From an uncultured Desulfuromonadales bacterium (GTDB taxonomy: Bacteria; Desulfobacterota; Desulfuromonadia; Desulfuromonadales; Geopsychrobacteraceae), in contig CALZHQ010000001.1 of NCBI GenBank assembly GCA_945787295.1, positions 62,001 to 126,000 of the forward strand: a DNA stretch of 64,000 nucleotides, read 5' to 3'. Shown piece by piece: positions 1-8,949 of the stretch. The number at the start of each line of letters is the position of its first letter. Positions within the stretch are counted from its first letter, which is position 1. The notes below the pieces were generated by a model. The model did no database searches and was not told the origin of the DNA. It saw only the letters and a list, made by a program, of their open reading frames with translations. The position numbers were made by a program, and so were the translations under genes.

Positions 1-207
1 AAACCGCTACTCGAGATCTGGAATTCCACCGAATTCAAGACCTTCCGGGAGAACGTGCTGCGTTACGACTACCCCTATTGCTCCAGCTGCAGCCTGGCGC
101 CCTGTGACTACGTCCAGACCGAAGAGTTTGAACAGGATTGCCACATCAACAACGAGCCATGCGGCAGCTGTCTCTGGTGCATGGGACTGTTTCAGTGTTT
201 ACGCTAA
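1..207 (+). CDS. C-terminal end of a radical SAM protein with a SPASM-type Cys-rich domain (partial)
   Basis: The open frame enters from the left edge and stops with TAA at 205-207, leaving 68 residues. The tail is very rich in cysteine, with motifs CSSC, APCDY, CGSCLWC and a final QCLR. This spacing resembles the auxiliary Fe-S cluster (SPASM/twitch) domain at the C-terminus of radical SAM maturases, including those linked to tungsten oxidoreductases. The radical SAM core itself lies outside the window, so the assignment rests only on the Cys pattern. The gene is followed by a 15-bp inverted repeat rather than by another plus-strand gene. Confidence 0.6.
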   Translation, partial: KPLLEIWNSTEFKTFRENVLRYDYPYCSSCSLAPCDYVQTEEFEQDCHINNEPCGSCLWCMGLFQCLR

Positions 208-231
208 CGACGATGACATAAGGCTTTCAAT

Positions 232-312
232 TTCACCACGGAGGCATGAAACCTCCTCATAATTACTGTAAATGCGGCTTCTCTCTCCGCACAGTATTGC
301 CTCCGTGGTGAA
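232..312. repeat. 15-bp perfect inverted repeat with a nested hairpin
   Basis: Arms 232-246 and 298-312 are perfectly complementary over 15 bp. Inside, 273-277 pairs with 287-291, and 264-268 pairs with 292-296 once a four-base bulge is allowed. The whole 81-nt stretch could therefore fold as one long, nearly continuous hairpin. It lies between two converging genes. There is no clear T-tract after either arm, so it is not a standard intrinsic terminator. It could be a REP/MITE-like element or a convergent-gene terminator. Confidence 0.6.
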
Positions 313-335
313 TTCTTTCTCAGCGCTGGTAACCG

Positions 336-686
336 TCAAGAGGCTTGCGGGGCCTGAAACTCATCAGGATAAAGAGCAAGCATCCGTGTCGCGCGACCAT
401 CGGGATTGATGAGCAGCTCGTTGATGGCCATCATCTTGTCCGACAACCAGGCATTGGCGAAGGTGTCGACAGATACAGCATGGGGCTCATACTTCGGGCC
501 GATCAATCTTGCGTTGTTGAGGTACTCGTCAACCCGCTCACTGCTTGACCAGACCGGCAAAGAGACTCCGGTGCGATCGAGTTCCATGGCGTAAATATTC
601 TTGTGTTCACCTCTCGCCACCCACACCTGACCGCTGAGCTTGATTTCGTCGTGAAAAATCTTTTCTCCAAAATATCCCAGGTTCAT
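336..686 (-). CDS. DUF2750 domain-containing protein
   Basis: This is a 116-residue cytoplasmic protein with no signal peptide or membrane segment. The pattern GQVWVARGEHKNIYAME, then LPVWSSSE, then a central I-P-E/F region and a C-terminal LxxxPDEF resembles the small DUF2750 family, whose function is unknown. The ATG at 686 has a good Shine-Dalgarno (AGGAG, about 9 nt upstream). TATAAT-like boxes lie upstream on the minus strand at 787-792 and 831-836, without convincing -35 boxes. The gene stands alone, converging on the radical SAM remnant. Confidence 0.6.
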   Translation of the reverse strand: MNLGYFGEKIFHDEIKLSGQVWVARGEHKNIYAMELDRTGVSLPVWSSSERVDEYLNNARLIGPKYEPHAVSVDTFANAWLSDKMMAINELLINPDGRATRMLALYPDEFQAPQAS

Positions 687-1045
687 GGTTGTTTAGCTCC
701 TTACCAGGCTTTTTGAAGGACAGTTCAAGACCATCCTCCTATTGGTTTGTAAGGCGACTTTGTTCCCAGAACAAGTCATGTTTACAATTATACACGATGT
801 TGGATATTTGGCGTTTGAGATTAGATGCATATTATACAGAGGCGGTAACGCCCCAGACACCTGCCGATAAGAATCTGCAAACCACATCTGACCACTGAAA
901 ACAATCTGGAACAATCCCCAGGACACTTATGCCCTCAAAGGGTCGCACATGCCAGAAGTGTCTAGTAAACTGGAGAAAGTCCAGTTCATCATTCGTCATT
1001 TCAAGCAGAGTTGAAGAAACAAAAACTGCGAAGGAATCCTTTCCG
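687..1045. other. Intergenic region between divergent genes, no gene recognised
   Basis: This 359-base, fairly AT-rich stretch separates the divergently transcribed DUF2750 gene and the antiporter. Open frames that cross it have no family signature. On the minus strand two TATAAT-like hexamers (787-792, 831-836) could be -10 boxes for the DUF2750 gene. The only plus-strand signal seen is an AAGGAA Shine-Dalgarno just before 1046. Confidence 0.4.
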
Positions 1046-2314
1046 ATGGAAAGCCTGGCCCTTGTTGTTGTTGCTCTCAGTATTCTGGCCTTCGGATTGA
1101 TTTCCGGGCGCGTACAAAAAAGTGTCATCACTCCGCCAATCGTGTTTGTCGTTATCGGCCTACTGGTAAGCCAAACAGGGTTGGGATTGCTGAAATTCGA
1201 CATCGGCAACCAGGCTATCCATCTCCTGGCTGAAATAACTCTGGTTCTGGTGCTTTTTACCGACGCAGCTCGCATCGATCTACGAGCCTTGCGACATGAG
1301 CACGATCTGCCGGTGCGCCTGTTGTCCTTCGGCTTACCCATGACCATCATCTTTGGTACGCTGGTCGCGACGATTTTATTCAAAAACCTGCCCCTCTGGG
1401 AGTCGATGATTCTGGCCATCATCCTCGCGCCCACCGACGCTGCCCTGGGACAGGCTGTGGTCGGCAGTCCGCTGGTGCCGGTGCGGATCCGCCAAGCACT
1501 TAACGTGGAAAGTGGGTTGAACGACGGCCTGGTTCTGCCGGCGCTCTTGATCACTTTGTCACTGGCCACCACAGAGCCAGGAGAAAGTGCCGGATTCTGG
1601 GTGCAGTTCATCGCATTACAGCTTTTGTTGGGCCCGATGGTGGGTATCGGCGTCGGCTACATTGGAGGGAAATTGGTAGAGCTCGGTGGGCGCAGCGGAT
1701 GGATGAATCACACCTTTCAGGACCTCTCGGCCCTGGGCCTGGCACTGCTGGCCTTTGCCGGCGCCGACCTTGTTGGTGGTAACGGCTTTATTGCCGCCTT
1801 TTGTGCTGGGCTGACTCTGGGCAATTGTTCCCGAGCAATCTGCGAATGTTTATACGAATTTGCCGAGGCCGAAGGACAACTGTTAACACTTGTGATCTTC
1901 ATGATCTTCGGGGCGGTGATGGCACCAATGGTCATCGACCATTTAACTTGGCAGACCGTTCTGTACGGCCTAATGAGTCTTACGGTGATTAGGCTGGTGC
2001 CAGTGGCAACAAGTCTTTTAGGTGCTCGACTGCAGTGGGATACGGTGTTGTTCCTGGGCTGGTTTGGGCCGCGAGGGCTAGCTTCGATCCTTTTCGCCTT
2101 GCTGGTCGTCGAAGACTCAAGCCTGCCCGGTCGCGAGATGATTCTTGTGACCGTCGTGGTTACGGTACTGTTCAGTATATTTGCGCACGGGTTGACAGCC
2201 TATCCTGGGGCTAAGTGGTACAGTAGGCGGGTCCAAAGGTTTGGGCAAAAACCGGGCGCAGGAGAAACTCTGCCGGTTTCAGAAATGCCGGTTCGTCTTC
2301 CTTACCATGAGTAG
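1046..2314 (+). CDS. Cation:proton antiporter, CPA1/NhaP-like
   Basis: This is a 422-residue inner-membrane protein with about 12 hydrophobic segments, typical of sodium/hydrogen exchangers of the CPA1 family, which exchange cytoplasmic Na+ or K+ for H+. The segments around VLFTDAARIDL, ILAPTDAALGQAV and the VESGLNDGLVLP stretch carry the conserved acidic residues expected for ion binding in this family (TD and ND motifs). The frame opens earlier at 929, but the ATG at 1046 has an AAGGAA ribosome site and begins directly with the first membrane helix, so it is preferred. No RCK/TrkA-C regulatory tail is seen. The gene stands alone. Confidence 0.85.
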   Translation: MESLALVVVALSILAFGLISGRVQKSVITPPIVFVVIGLLVSQTGLGLLKFDIGNQAIHLLAEITLVLVLFTDAARIDLRALRHEHDLPVRLLSFGLPMTIIFGTLVATILFKNLPLWESMILAIILAPTDAALGQAVVGSPLVPVRIRQALNVESGLNDGLVLPALLITLSLATTEPGESAGFWVQFIALQLLLGPMVGIGVGYIGGKLVELGGRSGWMNHTFQDLSALGLALLAFAGADLVGGNGFIAAFCAGLTLGNCSRAICECLYEFAEAEGQLLTLVIFMIFGAVMAPMVIDHLTWQTVLYGLMSLTVIRLVPVATSLLGARLQWDTVLFLGWFGPRGLASILFALLVVEDSSLPGREMILVTVVVTVLFSIFAHGLTAYPGAKWYSRRVQRFGQKPGAGETLPVSEMPVRLPYHE

Positions 2315-2618
2315 AAAGGGGACGGATGAGGGGCTTCGAAACGGATCTAACGATCAGGTGAAAATCGTCCGACCGAGGCATCGAAATTGGTGATGGCCTT
2401 GATAAATATTTCTAGCTCTCCAGAAATAAGCGACAACAGAATGAAACATTCCGTGACCGAATAACTGAGATTGCGCCTTAAAGGAATTTCGGCCTGCTAT
2501 AATTGTTTTAGCAACCTTTCAGTTTAAAACCTGCAAGATGCGTGGCCGGCAAAGACTTGACTTTCAAATTCCATCACGGATACCTCCGGACCCCTAACCT
2601 CACGGGCAAGATGGCATT
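2315..2618. other. Intergenic region, contains a candidate promoter only
   Basis: About 300 bases between the antiporter and the NHL protein show no coding signature. The only signal recognised is the extended -10 box near 2495-2503. Confidence 0.4.
2495..2503 (+). promoter_or_regulatory. Extended -10 promoter candidate
   Basis: TGCTATAAT is a perfect TGn-TATAAT extended -10 box on the plus strand, about 115 bp upstream of the NHL-repeat gene. No good -35 hexamer stands at 16-18 bp, which is tolerable for extended -10 promoters. Confidence 0.4.
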
Positions 2619-3473
2619 ATGAAATTCCTGCTGACAACATTCCTCATCGTTTTTCTACTCTGCCAGACAATTTCCGCGCAACCTCTCGAGGCCGTCTTCG
2701 AAAAGGAAAGCTCCCTAGCTCTGAGCAATCCACATGATCTGAAACTCTCACCTGATGGCCGCTATCTGCTGGTCTCCGATGTCGGTAATAACCGGATTGC
2801 CATTCTCGACCCCGACTCACTTGTGCTCCTTGGACAGTTCGGCGCAGATCACCAGTCCGGCACCCATGACATCGATTTCGATGACAAGGGGCTGGCGTAT
2901 GTCGCCGACACCCACAACAACCGGGTGACGATTTACCGCATGCAAGATAAACAAGCGACCCTGATCGGTGAATTGAGCGAATCAGTGCGTGGTCCGGAAG
3001 GTGTCCTGGCGCATCCGAACGGCCGAATTTATGTAGCCGGAGCCTGGTCCGGCAATGTCGTCGCTTTCGAGCGCGGGGAAAAAATCGGGGAACTCACCGG
3101 GCTTTCATCGCCGCATGATCTGGAACTGGCCGCCAACGGCGATCTCTGGCTGGCCGATGCGGGAAACGACCGAGTCTTGCTGCTCTCACCGGAACTGGCC
3201 ATCAAGGACGAACTGACCCGCGAAAAGTACGGTTTTCGCGGGGTTCGCTATCTCGACATGTTGGCAGACGGCACATTGATCGCCGCCGACAAGTATACGC
3301 ACTCGGTCAAGTTTATCGGGGCGGACGGCACACTCAGACTCCAGCTCGGCAATGGCAAGGCATCTCGTGGGAATTATACGTTTACGACTCCCGAAGGGGT
3401 CGAGGTACGGGGAAACCAGGTCTGGATATCCGATTCCGGCAACGACCGAATCGTCCGTTACCTCCTCCAGTAA
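2619..3473 (+). CDS. Secreted NHL-repeat protein (beta-propeller)
   Basis: This 284-residue protein begins with a clear signal peptide (hydrophobic residues 4-17, likely cleavage after TISA near residue 20), so it is periplasmic or secreted. The rest consists of NHL-type repeats. Recurring motifs such as NPHDLKLSPDGRYLLVSDVGNNRI, ADTHNNRV, SPHDLELAANGDLWLADAGNDRV and GVEVRGNQVWISDSGNDRIV predict a six-bladed beta-propeller used for binding. No catalytic residues can be assigned and the ligand is unknown. The ATG lacks a strong Shine-Dalgarno. The gene converges with the histidine phosphatase 14 bp away, with no hairpin terminator seen. Confidence 0.8.
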   Translation: MKFLLTTFLIVFLLCQTISAQPLEAVFEKESSLALSNPHDLKLSPDGRYLLVSDVGNNRIAILDPDSLVLLGQFGADHQSGTHDIDFDDKGLAYVADTHNNRVTIYRMQDKQATLIGELSESVRGPEGVLAHPNGRIYVAGAWSGNVVAFERGEKIGELTGLSSPHDLELAANGDLWLADAGNDRVLLLSPELAIKDELTREKYGFRGVRYLDMLADGTLIAADKYTHSVKFIGADGTLRLQLGNGKASRGNYTFTTPEGVEVRGNQVWISDSGNDRIVRYLLQ

Positions 3474-3487
3474 AGCGCATAAACCAC

Positions 3488-4129
3488 TTATTTCACCTGA
3501 CTGAGCTGAACCCACCGATCCGACGAAATTCGTCCGACAAAGGTAAAGTCGCCATTGTCATTCGGCTTAAAAATGACCGCTTCACCTTCGTCGGGATAAA
3601 CCGGAGTCGCCGCCTGAGCGATGTTGCCATGGGCGACGATGACCCGGTTGCTCCCATCAGCCGGCCGACGGGAAAGGAGTTTCCGGGCGGTCGCAATGAC
3701 CGCCTCGCGCCCCCCGAAGTACTCGGCGACACGTAGATTAATCACATCGGTACTCGCCTCAACATTCCCCAGGCCCAGCTGCCGGGCTGTCTCCATGGTT
3801 CGACAATAAGGACTGGCCAAAACCTCGCTGACCGGTATATTGAAGTTTCGCATAGCCCGCCCAGTTTTTTGGGCGCGTTGACGTCCCTGTTCAGACAGCT
3901 GACGGATCCTATTTCCATCGCAGCTCAGCCAATCATCCCTTTGCTGGACAACGTCCTGTTGCGACCAGTCGGTTGCCTCATGACGGAAATACAGGTTGTA
4001 CCCTCCTTGCTGGAGAGCTTCAATCAACGCCTGATCAGAAAGTGCTTGCAGGGCATGAATCGGATACGGCAAGGCCAGCAGCCATACCAGCAGGATCAGA
4101 TAACGTACAAGTCTGTTGCGGCAGTTCAT
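3488..4129 (-). CDS. Exported histidine phosphatase superfamily protein
   Basis: This is a 213-residue protein of the phosphoglycerate-mutase-like histidine phosphatase fold. The N-terminus (residues 9-27) is a hydrophobic signal or anchor, so the enzyme is expected outside the inner membrane. The catalytic core is visible as RHE (Arg49-His50), a second phosphate-binding Arg110 in SPYCRT, and His167 in VAHGN. Length and motifs fit small SixA/GpmB-type phosphatases, but the substrate cannot be read from the sequence. GGCGGAGGACATC before the ATG gives a strong ribosome site. It stands between the NHL gene and the aldo/keto reductase without operon partners. Confidence 0.8.
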   Translation of the reverse strand: MNCRNRLVRYLILLVWLLALPYPIHALQALSDQALIEALQQGGYNLYFRHEATDWSQQDVVQQRDDWLSCDGNRIRQLSEQGRQRAQKTGRAMRNFNIPVSEVLASPYCRTMETARQLGLGNVEASTDVINLRVAEYFGGREAVIATARKLLSRRPADGSNRVIVAHGNIAQAATPVYPDEGEAVIFKPNDNGDFTFVGRISSDRWVQLSQVK

Positions 4130-4434
4130 GATGTCCTCCGCCTTACTGGCAAGCCCAGGGTGATCTTTCTAGAACTCTGCTCCGGATACTTTTATGACTA
4201 ACCCGATATGCACTCATGGGGCAAGAATTTGGCGGGTGAAAATCCTTGAAAACCAGAAGATGTGACGGAATTGCCATCTTTAATGTAAGTCGTTGGGGCC
4301 TTTTTCGGTTTTTTTTAAACAAACTCCATTCCTTCGGCTTAAATGTCCTGTCAAATCACATTCACTGGATATCTAAAGAATTTTCCATAGAGGTTGAAAG
4401 CATTTTGAGAAACCAGTTTCATCACAATAAGCAT
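4130..4434. other. Intergenic region, no feature recognised
   Basis: About 300 bases between the end of the aldo/keto reductase and the start of the histidine phosphatase. A plus-strand open frame that crosses it (from about 4246) runs antisense to the reductase and has no family signature. T-rich stretches near 4300-4315 do not follow a convincing hairpin. Confidence 0.4.
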
Positions 4435-5384
4435 TTACACGACCCGAATAATGAAATCAGGGCAGGCGGCCGCACAGTAGCCGCAAAGGATGCAATCCTC
4501 CCGTTTAACTTTGGCCTTGCCCCCATGCCGTGGTTGGTGCAGGCCGGCACGCAGGCGCCGCAGCCTTTGCAGAACTGTTCCATGATCCGAATCTTGCGCA
4601 CGCGTTTTTCCAATTCATCCCAGATGCGCGGCTCAGCCTGCCCGCTATTGACCAGAGTGAAATTCCCCTCGATCTCATCTTTAGAGAGCATGCCGACCGC
4701 CAAAGCGTGCATCCCCGGCAAACCGAGAACATAGCGGAAGCTTGAGCGGGCCTCCTTGATCAGGTTGCCGCCGGCGAGCGCTTTCATACCGTAAATCCCT
4801 TTGCCGTTCTCTGCCGCAATGGCGATCGCCGCGGCCATCTCTTCGGCCGATCCATCGAGAATCCCCATGCCGGTCCGGTTGATCAAAGGATGAATCACGT
4901 CGATGTCGGGATGAACTGCGGCCTGGCGGACAGCGCAGATAAAATGGGACGACAGGCCGAGGAAATCGATCATCCCTTCCTGGCGCATTTTTTTCATTTC
5001 TGCGAACACCTCGGCGCGCTCCTCGAAGGGGTTGGGCAATCGGGCGCCATGCAGATGAACGACATCGAGTTTCGGCAGATCCATCTCTTTGAGCGCCCGC
5101 TCAACGTGCTTGCGAGCATCGGCAGCGGTTGTTGCGTGCGTCTTGCTGGCCACATGAATTCTCTTATTAACCCCCGAAAGACCCTCTCGAATATGCTGAT
5201 AAGTGCCGTACAACTCTGCCGTGTCGAGCATGTTGACGCCGAGGTCGATGGCATGCCGAAGCAGTTCACCACCCTCTTCCGGCGAAAGATCGGCCTGCAG
5301 CGGTCCGAGCGGCAAAGAGCCATAGACCAGGCGGGAAATACGCAGTTCGGTGCGGCCGAGACGAACAATATTTGGTGATCCCAT
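4435..5384 (-). CDS. Aldo/keto reductase with C-terminal ferredoxin domain, frameshifted near the 3' end
   Basis: The N-terminal ~270 residues form an aldo/keto reductase TIM barrel with the expected catalytic residues Asp54, Tyr59, Lys81 and a His in the VVHLHG strand (110/112). A first Fe-S motif CKGCGACVPAC follows. The frame then goes off into an unrelated tail ending at 4422. Inserting one G in the G-run opposite 4520-4524 restores GKAKVKREDCILCGYCAAACP and a natural stop at 4435-4437, completing the usual second cluster motif. The annotated end is therefore that of the repaired frame. The frameshift may be a sequencing error in a homopolymer or a true inactivating mutation of the second cluster. 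The family is a ferredoxin-coupled oxidoreductase, and the substrate is unknown. Confidence 0.8.
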
Positions 5385-5440
5385 ATGCCCTCCCTTTCAT
5401 TCTTCCCAAAATATCCGCCCAGGACGCGGTACAGCAACAA

Positions 5441-5472
5441 AAAAGCCGACCCCTATTAAGGAATCGGCTTTT
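5441..5472 (-). terminator. Intrinsic terminator of tRNA-Pro
   Basis: A 9-bp stem (5441-5449 with 5464-5472) and a 14-nt loop are followed on the minus strand by a T-run (5437-5446). It lies just downstream of the tRNA and before the aldo/keto reductase start. Confidence 0.85.
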
Positions 5473-5482
5473 CGCGTTGTAA

Positions 5483-5559
<77 letters not shown>

Positions 5560-5580
5560 TCAATCTCAACGCGTGCGGGA

Positions 5581-5608
5581 TTATTATGTATTTACCGCGG
5601 GTTGTCAA
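5581..5608 (-). promoter_or_regulatory. Sigma-70 promoter of tRNA-Pro
   Basis: On the minus strand TTGACA (603-608 of the 5 kb block, i.e. 5603-5608) is followed after 16 bp by TAATAA (5581-5586). The predicted start lies about 15 bases before the tRNA. A perfect -35 box is typical of stable RNA genes. Confidence 0.75.
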
Positions 5609-5629
5609 GGGCAAATGCCCGCCGAACAG

Positions 5630-6943
5630 CTACATCCTGCGCCGGTCGATGACCCGATTCGCTTTCCCTTCGTGACGCTGGATGGTTGTCGGTTCGACAA
5701 GTTTTATTTTAGCACTGACGCCGAGGGCCGAGGCGAGTTTTTTCTCCGCTTCAACCACGAAGGCGCGTTGCTGTTTCATTTCGTCAAAGAAGATCTTCTC
5801 GTTTACCTCGACCTGAATTTCCAGGGTGTCGCTGTTATTGACCCGATCGACGATCAGCTGGTAGTGCGGCTCGCAGCCTTCAATCTGGAACAGGACCTCT
5901 TCGATCTGGGTCGGGAAGACATTCACCCCTTTGATGATCAGCATGTCATCGCTGCGACCGCGGGTTTTCTCCATCCTTGCCAGGGTGCGGCCGCAATCAC
6001 AGGGCTCATAATGCAGCCGGGTGATGTCGCGGGTCCGGTAGCGGATCATCGGGAAGGCCTGCTTGGTCAGACTGGTCAACACCAGTTCCCCGACCTCCCC
6101 CTCGGGAAGAACGGCGCCGGTGTCCGGATCGATGATTTCGGCCAGAAAGTGATCTTCAGCGATATGCATTCCCTGGCGGCAGAGGCATTCGCCCGCGACG
6201 CCCGGCCCCATGATCTCGGAAAGACCGTAATTGTCGGTGGCGATGATACCGAGCCGCTGCTCCAGCTCGCGGCGCATCTGCTCGCTCCAGGGCTCGGCAC
6301 CGAACAGCCCGAAACGCAGCGCCAAGGTGTCGGGATCGATCCCCTGCTTCTCCATACGATCGGCCAGGGTCAAGCCGTAAGATGGCGTGCAGACCAGCGC
6401 CGAAGAGCGGTAATCCTGCATGATCATCAACTGTTTGTCGGTATTCCCGCCAGAAATCGGAATCACCGACGCGCCGATGGCCTCTGAGCCGTAATGCAGC
6501 CCGAAGGCACCGGTGAACAGGCCGTAACCGAACGCAATATGCACGATGTCCTCGTTGGTGACCCCGGCCGCGGTCATGAAGCGGGCCACCAGTTCAGTCC
6601 AGGTGCGGATGTCATCGCGGGTGTAACCGACCACTGTCGGCTTGCCGGTCGTGCCCGATGATGAATGGATTCTGACTACATCGCGCATCGGCACGGCGAA
6701 CATGCCGTAGGGGTAATTCTGGCGCAGATCATCCTTGGTGGTGAATGGTAAATTTGCGACATCGACGAGAGTTTTCAGGTCGTGAGGAACGAACCCGGAG
6801 TCCTTGAATTTGGCTTTATAACAGGGGACATTTCGCGCCACCAGCTCAAGGGTCTGCTGCAGGCGTTGCAACTGCAGCTTCTGCAGCACATCGCGTGACA
6901 GACATTCCGCCTCGCGGTTCCAGATCCCGGCCTGACAATCCAT
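5630..6943 (-). CDS. paaK: Phenylacetate-CoA ligase (paralogue 1)
   Basis: This 437-residue adenylate-forming enzyme activates phenylacetate or a related aryl acid to its CoA thioester with ATP. It shows the P-loop-like AMP motif [15 protein letters not shown], the [10 protein letters not shown] core and the C-terminal hinge and lysine region ending [11 protein letters not shown], all hallmarks of the PaaK family. The upstream TTG codons are less likely than the ATG at 6943. It is the last gene of the ior-paaK-ACT-paaK operon and is clearly related to the second copy at 7439-8749. With indolepyruvate oxidoreductase the pair fits interconversion of aryl pyruvates, aryl-acetyl-CoA and aryl acetates. 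The exact aryl substrate is inferred, not shown. Confidence 0.9.
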   Translation of the reverse strand: MDCQAGIWNREAECLSRDVLQKLQLQRLQQTLELVARNVPCYKAKFKDSGFVPHDLKTLVDVANLPFTTKDDLRQNYPYGMFAVPMRDVVRIHSSSGTTGKPTVVGYTRDDIRTWTELVARFMTAAGVTNEDIVHIAFGYGLFTGAFGLHYGSEAIGASVIPISGGNTDKQLMIMQDYRSSALVCTPSYGLTLADRMEKQGIDPDTLALRFGLFGAEPWSEQMRRELEQRLGIIATDNYGLSEIMGPGVAGECLCRQGMHIAEDHFLAEIIDPDTGAVLPEGEVGELVLTSLTKQAFPMIRYRTRDITRLHYEPCDCGRTLARMEKTRGRSDDMLIIKGVNVFPTQIEEVLFQIEGCEPHYQLIVDRVNNSDTLEIQVEVNEKIFFDEMKQQRAFVVEAEKKLASALGVSAKIKLVEPTTIQRHEGKANRVIDRRRM

Positions 6944-6988
6944 AAATCTCAACAACCTTCTTAAGAAACTTACGTAACTCCCTATATT

Positions 6989-7420
6989 TTAGATGGAAGT
7001 TAACTGCTCGCCTTTGAGGATAGTGATGCCGTTGCGGGTCAGCACCGAGATCGCTTCGTCGATATTGTCAAAGCGGAAGATGATGACGGCGTTGTCACCG
7101 GAGCGTTCGACAAACGCGTACATGTACTCGACGTTGACGTTGTTCTGATCGAGAATCTGCAAAATGGAGGACAGCCCGCCGGGAGTGTCTGGAACTTCGA
7201 CGCCGATGACTTCGGTCTTGCTGACGGTAAAATTCTGTTCGCGCAGCACCTGCAGAGCCTTTTCCGTATCGTTGACGATCAGGCGCAGAATGCCGAAGTC
7301 GGAGGTGTCGGCCAGCGACAGGGCACGGATATTGACGCCAGCCTTGCCGAGAGTACCGGAAACATCGGCCAGACGACCCGATTTGTTCTCAATAAAAATC
7401 GAAATCTGTTCAACTTTCAT
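6989..7420 (-). CDS. Tandem ACT-domain protein
   Basis: This 143-residue protein consists of two ACT domains and nothing else. The first begins [18 protein letters not shown] and the second begins [17 protein letters not shown]. Stand-alone ACT pairs bind amino acids and usually act as allosteric or regulatory partners. It lies between two phenylacetate-CoA ligase genes, a placement often seen for these families. This suggests it senses an aromatic or branched amino acid and tunes the pathway, though binding specificity cannot be read here. The ATG has a GAGAAGGG ribosome site. Confidence 0.85.
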   Translation of the reverse strand: MKVEQISIFIENKSGRLADVSGTLGKAGVNIRALSLADTSDFGILRLIVNDTEKALQVLREQNFTVSKTEVIGVEVPDTPGGLSSILQILDQNNVNVEYMYAFVERSGDNAVIIFRFDNIDEAISVLTRNGITILKGEQLTSI

Positions 7421-7438
7421 TGTCAGTACCCTTCTCTC

Positions 7439-8749
7439 TCAGGAATTAGGACGGTTGTCGATCACGCGCTTGGCCTTGCCTTCGCTGCGCGTGATGCTCT
7501 TCGGCTCCACCAGACGAACCTTGCAGGTGACGCCAAGCAGGTCTTTGATATCCTTTCGGATTTTGTTACTCAAGCCCTGCAGTTCTTTGATTTCATCGGA
7601 AAAGGTCTGTTCGTTGACTTCGACCTGAACTTCCAGGGTGTCGAGGTTCCCTTCCCGTTCGACGATCAGCTGGTAATGCGGTTCGACCCCTTCGATATTG
7701 AACAGCACCGACTCGATCTGGCTCGGGAAGACGTTGACGCCGCGGATAATCAGCATATCGTCACTGCGCCCGCTGAGCCGTTCGATACGTGCGTGAGTCC
7801 GCCCGCAGATGCAGGGCTCTTTGATCAGGCGGGTGATGTCGCGGGTCCGGTAGCGGATCAGCGGAATCCCCTCCTTGGTGATGGTGGTGATGACCAGCTC
7901 ACCCTTCTCGCCGGCCGGCAGAACCTCGCCGGTCCCCGGGTTGATGATCTCGGGGATGAAGTGATCCTCCCAGATATGCAGGCCGTTCTGCGCCTCGATG
8001 CATTCGATGCCGACGCCGGGACCGAGAATTTCGGAAAGGCCGTAGATATCGATCGCCTTGATGTTCAGCTTCGCTTCGATCTCCTGGCGCATTTTTTCGC
8101 TCCAGGGCTCGGCGCCGAGAATCCCGACTTTCAGCTTCAGGCTGCGGATGTCGATCCCCTCTTCCGCCGCGACCTCGGCCAGAAACAGGCTGTATGATGG
8201 CGTGCAGGTCAACACGGTAGAGCCGAAATCCTGCATGATCATCAATTGCTTTTTGGTGTTACCCCCCGACATCGGGATGACCGAGGCGCCGAGACGTTCT
8301 GCACCGTAGTGCGCACCGAGCCCGCCGGTAAACAGGCCGTAACCGTAGGCGTTGTGGATGACATCCCCTTTGTGGGCGCCGGCGGCGACGAAAGAACGTG
8401 CCATCAGTTCGGTCCAGGTGTCGATGTCGCGGCGGGTGTAGCCGACCACGGTCGGCTTGCCGGTGGTGCCGGAGGAGGCATGAATGCGGACGATCTGCTC
8501 CAGGGGAACGGCGAAAAGCCCATAGGGGTAGTTGTCGCGCATATCCTGCTTCAGCGTGAACGGCAGCCGCTGCAGGTCGCCCAGGCTTTTGATGTCTGCA
8601 GGAGAAATACCGGCCTGGTTAAAGCTTTCGCGATAAAAGGGAACGGTCGCATAAACCCGTTCAGCGGTCTGCTGCAAACGTTTCAGCTGCAGGGATTCGA
8701 TCGCTTCACGCGGCAGAGTCTCAAATTCATCATTCCAGATCATCGCCAT
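7439..8749 (-). CDS. paaK: Phenylacetate-CoA ligase (paralogue 2)
   Basis: This 436-residue adenylate-forming ligase has the same architecture as the neighbouring copy: [15 protein letters not shown], the [10 protein letters not shown] core, the RYRTRDITR region and C-terminal [12 protein letters not shown]. It produces aryl-acetyl-CoA from the acid, ATP and CoA. It is separated from iorB upstream by 200 bp that contain a repeat element, so it may be transcribed with ior or from its own start. Two ligases in one operon suggest different aryl substrates such as phenylacetate, indoleacetate or hydroxyphenylacetate. Confidence 0.9.
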   Translation of the reverse strand: MAMIWNDEFETLPREAIESLQLKRLQQTAERVYATVPFYRESFNQAGISPADIKSLGDLQRLPFTLKQDMRDNYPYGLFAVPLEQIVRIHASSGTTGKPTVVGYTRRDIDTWTELMARSFVAAGAHKGDVIHNAYGYGLFTGGLGAHYGAERLGASVIPMSGGNTKKQLMIMQDFGSTVLTCTPSYSLFLAEVAAEEGIDIRSLKLKVGILGAEPWSEKMRQEIEAKLNIKAIDIYGLSEILGPGVGIECIEAQNGLHIWEDHFIPEIINPGTGEVLPAGEKGELVITTITKEGIPLIRYRTRDITRLIKEPCICGRTHARIERLSGRSDDMLIIRGVNVFPSQIESVLFNIEGVEPHYQLIVEREGNLDTLEVQVEVNEQTFSDEIKELQGLSNKIRKDIKDLLGVTCKVRLVEPKSITRSEGKAKRVIDNRPNS

Positions 8750-8789
8750 GCCTCATGCGGTAATAATGGTTTCAAGAAAGGTTTTTATA

Positions 8790-8941
8790 GCCACTAAGGC
8801 ACCAAGAACACCAAGAGAAATAAAGATTTCAAAGCTTTACCCCCAAAAAACGATTTTGGCTTTGATGAGCTTTTCTCTGCGTCTCTCCGTCTCTGCGTCA
8901 AAGGCATAAGATTTTCTTGGAGCCCCTGGTGTCTTGGTGGC
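8790..8941. repeat. Noncoding inverted-repeat element between iorB and paaK
   Basis: The ends 8790-8815 and 8916-8941 are inverted copies matching at about 20 of 26 positions, with words such as CACCAAGAACACCAAG and CTTGGTGGC. The middle holds short periodic words (GCGTCTCTCCGTCTCTGCGTC). Sequences of this style, rich in ACCAAGA and CTCTGCGTC words, are known to me as dispersed intergenic repeats in deltaproteobacterial and other genomes. Copy number in this genome cannot be judged from one window. It could fold into a long hairpin in the operon transcript. Confidence 0.55.
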
Positions 8942-8949
8942 AAAAAAGT

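Noticed and set aside
832..1611. 259-codon minus-strand open frame across the antiporter start
   Set aside because: It is antisense to the antiporter, Arg/Ser/Thr-rich, without motif.
4246..4734. Plus-strand open frame from the intergenic region into the aldo/keto reductase
   Set aside because: Most of it is antisense to the reductase, and the remaining part shows no conserved feature.
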